Shown one piece after another: positions 6,361 to 8,085 of a stretch of 8,085 bases of DNA. Under the pieces are notes generated by a model that searched no databases, had not been told where the DNA came from, and was given only the letters and a program-made list of their open reading frames with translations. Position 1 is the first letter of the stretch. Each line of letters begins with the position of its first letter. Origin of the DNA: CAZCAQ01 sp964540135 (lineage in GTDB: Bacteria; Patescibacteriota; WWE3; UBA101185; UBA10185); contig CAZILK010000026.1 in NCBI GenBank assembly GCA_964540135.1, positions 1 through 8,085 of the forward strand, read 5' to 3'. The translations under genes and the position numbers were made by a program.

Positions 6361-8073
6361 ATGGTTAACGAAACAAGTACATCATGCAAAGTAAAAAGGC
6401 TATCATCTGATAAACAAACAGATGGGGAAAGTTTACATGAACAAGATCTTATGCTTAAACTTTTAGAGTCAAACTTGAACACTGTTTGCACTAAAGAATA
6501 TGAAGTTGTTTACTCGGCTACATCGCAGGACTATAGCGACCAACCATTTGCACACATAATTGATGATATTAAACAAAATCACCTTGGCGAGTTCAAATAC
6601 ATGTTGGTGGCAAAGGTAGATAGAGTTACCAGAGCTGGAATATCTATGTTCGACAAAATTGATGAAGAGTTAAAGGAGTTAGGTATTACTTTGCTTGATG
6701 CAGAAGGATTTATTCAGAATAGAGAAATAAATACCCTAGCACACCTTGGACTAAAAAAGGAGTACAAATGGGCTATGGAAAACCCGAGTAGAAAAGCATT
6801 AGTATTAAAAACGGAAGAAGCTCTAAGTGAAGGAAAAGTAATAAAACGCAGAATGATAGGGGCAGAAATCAACTATACACAAATGGGTTACTGGATGAGA
6901 GAAGCACCTTATGGACTTAAACTAATAGAGGTATATACAAACGCAGGTAAACGAAAAATTTTAGCTAACGGGGATAACGAAGAATATAAGTTTTTGAGAC
7001 TAATGCAAGATTTAGGGTTAAAGGGTAATTTATCTCATAAAGAGGTAGTGGATATTGTAAATGAAAATGGATATACATCCAGAACTTTTTTGCGTCATGA
7101 TAAACACAACAAGAGACAGTTAATAGGAAAAGGAGGAGGGAAGAAATTAACTGTAGAAAAACTAAAAAAGATATATAGCCAGTATGTGTATGCAGGAATT
7201 AACTGTGAAATTTGGACCAACAACATACCAATTAAGGCTCAGTTTGCAGGAACTATCACAATAGATGATTATAATAAGCTTAACGAGGGAAGGGTGTTTA
7301 TCGAAAAAAAACTAGATGGAACGTATGAAATACACAAAGGTGTAAAAATGCTAACCAAAATGCCCAAGAATAAAAGAAATCCACTGTATCCGTACAAAGA
7401 CCAAATAGTTTGTCCTACTTGTGGAGGTTCCCTATTGGGAAGCGCATCAAAAGGAAAATATAAATACTATGAGGCATATCACTGTAGCAGAGGTCACAAA
7501 TTGTTTAGAATTTTGAGAAAGGATGTACATGAATTAGTTGATAAATTCTGCAATTCGGTAGAGTTTACTGCTGAGTTCAAGGAGAAATTACTCGAAACGA
7601 TAAGAGCAGAATGGTTAAAGCGCGAAGAACTGCATACGGATATTGCACTAAGAAAGAATGAGGAAATACTGAGAATTGACTCGGAAATTAAAAAATTGCT
7701 AAATGATTTCAAAAATACGGACTCGAAAACAGTAAAAGATTTACTTGAAAAAGATATTGAGGAATTACAAACAAAAAAACAATCTATACAGCTAGATCGA
7801 AACAAAAATGATACGGAACAACTAAATATGGAAAAAATACTATACCACGCAAGATACTACATGGAACACCTACAGGAATTACTCACTACGCCTGAAGATC
7901 CATTTATTCGGGCTTCCCTGTTTGGATTACTTTTTGAGGAGGTCCCCACTTATTTTCAACTTAAAGATGGAACACCGAGGTTAGCCAGTATGGTCAAATT
8001 AAACGAGAGTTACAAAAACTCCCCTACTTCTATGGTGACCCCAAGGGGAATCGAACCCCTGTTACCAGGATGA
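6361..8073 (+). CDS. Large serine recombinase (site-specific integrase/resolvase family)
   Basis: This is a 570-residue DNA recombinase that cuts and rejoins att sites through a 5'-phosphoserine link. The N-terminal resolvase domain carries RLSSDKQ, with R13 and the likely nucleophile S15, followed by SLHEQ and the KVDRVTR segment with R88 and R91, the usual activating arginines. The 'recombinase' DNA-binding domain follows (about residues 165-330, with APYGLKL and YVYAGI). A zinc ribbon comes next: C351-x2-C354 and C375-x3-H379. Residues about 424-482 form a charged coiled coil, as in large serine integrases that control integration versus excision. Length and domain order are normal for the family. 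ATG 6361 lies one base after the small gene's stop and has no ribosome site of its own, which suggests re-initiation. The final 13 residues (MVTPRGIEPLLPG) and the stop are encoded by the antisense strand of a tRNA-Glu gene, so the tail is host-derived and marks an integration junction. Confidence 0.93.
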   Translation: MVNETSTSCKVKRLSSDKQTDGESLHEQDLMLKLLESNLNTVCTKEYEVVYSATSQDYSDQPFAHIIDDIKQNHLGEFKYMLVAKVDRVTRAGISMFDKIDEELKELGITLLDAEGFIQNREINTLAHLGLKKEYKWAMENPSRKALVLKTEEALSEGKVIKRRMIGAEINYTQMGYWMREAPYGLKLIEVYTNAGKRKILANGDNEEYKFLRLMQDLGLKGNLSHKEVVDIVNENGYTSRTFLRHDKHNKRQLIGKGGGKKLTVEKLKKIYSQYVYAGINCEIWTNNIPIKAQFAGTITIDDYNKLNEGRVFIEKKLDGTYEIHKGVKMLTKMPKNKRNPLYPYKDQIVCPTCGGSLLGSASKGKYKYYEAYHCSRGHKLFRILRKDVHELVDKFCNSVEFTAEFKEKLLETIRAEWLKREELHTDIALRKNEEILRIDSEIKKLLNDFKNTDSKTVKDLLEKDIEELQTKKQSIQLDRNKNDTEQLNMEKILYHARYYMEHLQELLTTPEDPFIRASLFGLLFEEVPTYFQLKDGTPRLASMVKLNESYKNSPTSMVTPRGIEPLLPG

Positions 8074-8085
8074 GAACCTGGCGTC
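8033..8085 (-). tRNA. tRNA-Glu (anticodon CTC), 3' part; 5' part beyond the window
   Basis: Read on the minus strand, the window ends with the 3' 53 bases of a tRNA. The anticodon stem is CCAGG/CCTGG (8077-8081 with 8065-8069) around the loop TTCTCAT; the anticodon CTC is complementary to 8072-8074. A short variable region TAAC follows. The T arm is AGGGG/CCCCT (8056-8060 with 8044-8048) with loop TTCGATT. The 3' acceptor strand is TGGGGTC (8043-8037), the discriminator is A, and CCA is encoded (8035-8033). The GGTAACAGGGGTTCGA stretch closely matches E. coli tRNA-Glu as I remember it. The D arm and 5' acceptor strand should lie just past 8085. It is convergent with the recombinase gene and overlaps it by 41 bases. 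Confidence 0.88.
8033..8085. other. Probable attachment site / element boundary in tRNA-Glu
   Basis: The recombinase reading frame runs without a break into the 3' half of the tRNA-Glu gene, the classic layout of an element integrated at a tRNA. The tRNA 3' half appears intact, including CCA, so integration would leave a working tRNA. The exact crossover cannot be placed, and no second copy of the tRNA 3' sequence is present in this window, so the opposite end must be elsewhere if the element exists. Confidence 0.5.

Noticed and set aside
7494..7805. Minus-strand open frame opposite the recombinase coiled coil
   Set aside because: The Ser/Phe-rich translation is the mirror of Lys/Glu codons in the coiled coil; nothing supports a gene.
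4991..8073. Alternative genetic code with UGA read as glycine, as in some CPR lineages
   Set aside because: TGA sits at sensible ends: the ATGA overlap at 4990-4993 and the recombinase end. I saw no gene that needs read-through of an internal TGA.
1..8085. CRISPR array, insertion sequence or transposon ends
   Set aside because: I found no regularly spaced repeats, transposase gene or long terminal inverted repeats; the only mobility gene is the serine recombinase.

Overview
This AT-rich window reads as bacterial. It has a consensus sigma-70-type promoter, overlapping ATGA-type gene junctions, TGA used as a stop and a tRNA-Glu with an encoded CCA end. The large serine recombinase that runs into an antisense tRNA gene and the overall gene style remind me of Patescibacteria (CPR) genomes. 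That assignment is recollection and inference, because no taxonomic marker gene is present.

Bases 1-5931 carry one tightly packed, same-strand polysaccharide operon that enters from the left. It contains (1) the 3' end of a nucleotide-sugar dehydrogenase of the UDP-HexNAc type, which makes a uronic acid donor; (2) a processive membrane GT2 synthase that looks like hyaluronan synthase; (3) a 1077-residue membrane-anchored protein that joins a heparinase II/III-type (PL17-like) lyase to a NodB polysaccharide deacetylase; and (4) a 313-residue membrane-anchored beta-rich protein, possibly glycan-binding or glycan-cleaving. Each of the three junctions overlaps (20, 16 and 4 bases), so the genes are probably co-translated. 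The logic is self-consistent: make an activated uronic acid, polymerise and export it, then deacetylate and trim it outside the membrane. The exact polymer is not known.

Bases 5932-6164 separate two transcription units. They hold a probable intrinsic terminator, then a strong promoter (TTGAAA, 17 bases, extended -10 TGATATAAT). A leader of about 135 bases follows, with imperfect direct repeats, two perfect hairpins and a possible 10-codon leader peptide that ends just before the next gene.

Bases 6165-8073 are a recombination module: a 64-residue protein of unknown function and, one base after its stop, a 570-residue large serine recombinase. The last 13 codons and the stop of the recombinase lie inside the antisense strand of a tRNA-Glu(CTC) gene whose 3' part occupies 8033-8085; its 5' part is beyond the window. 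This places one boundary of an integrated element at the tRNA gene. The element body would lie to the left, so the polysaccharide operon may be its cargo, though the opposite boundary is not visible here.
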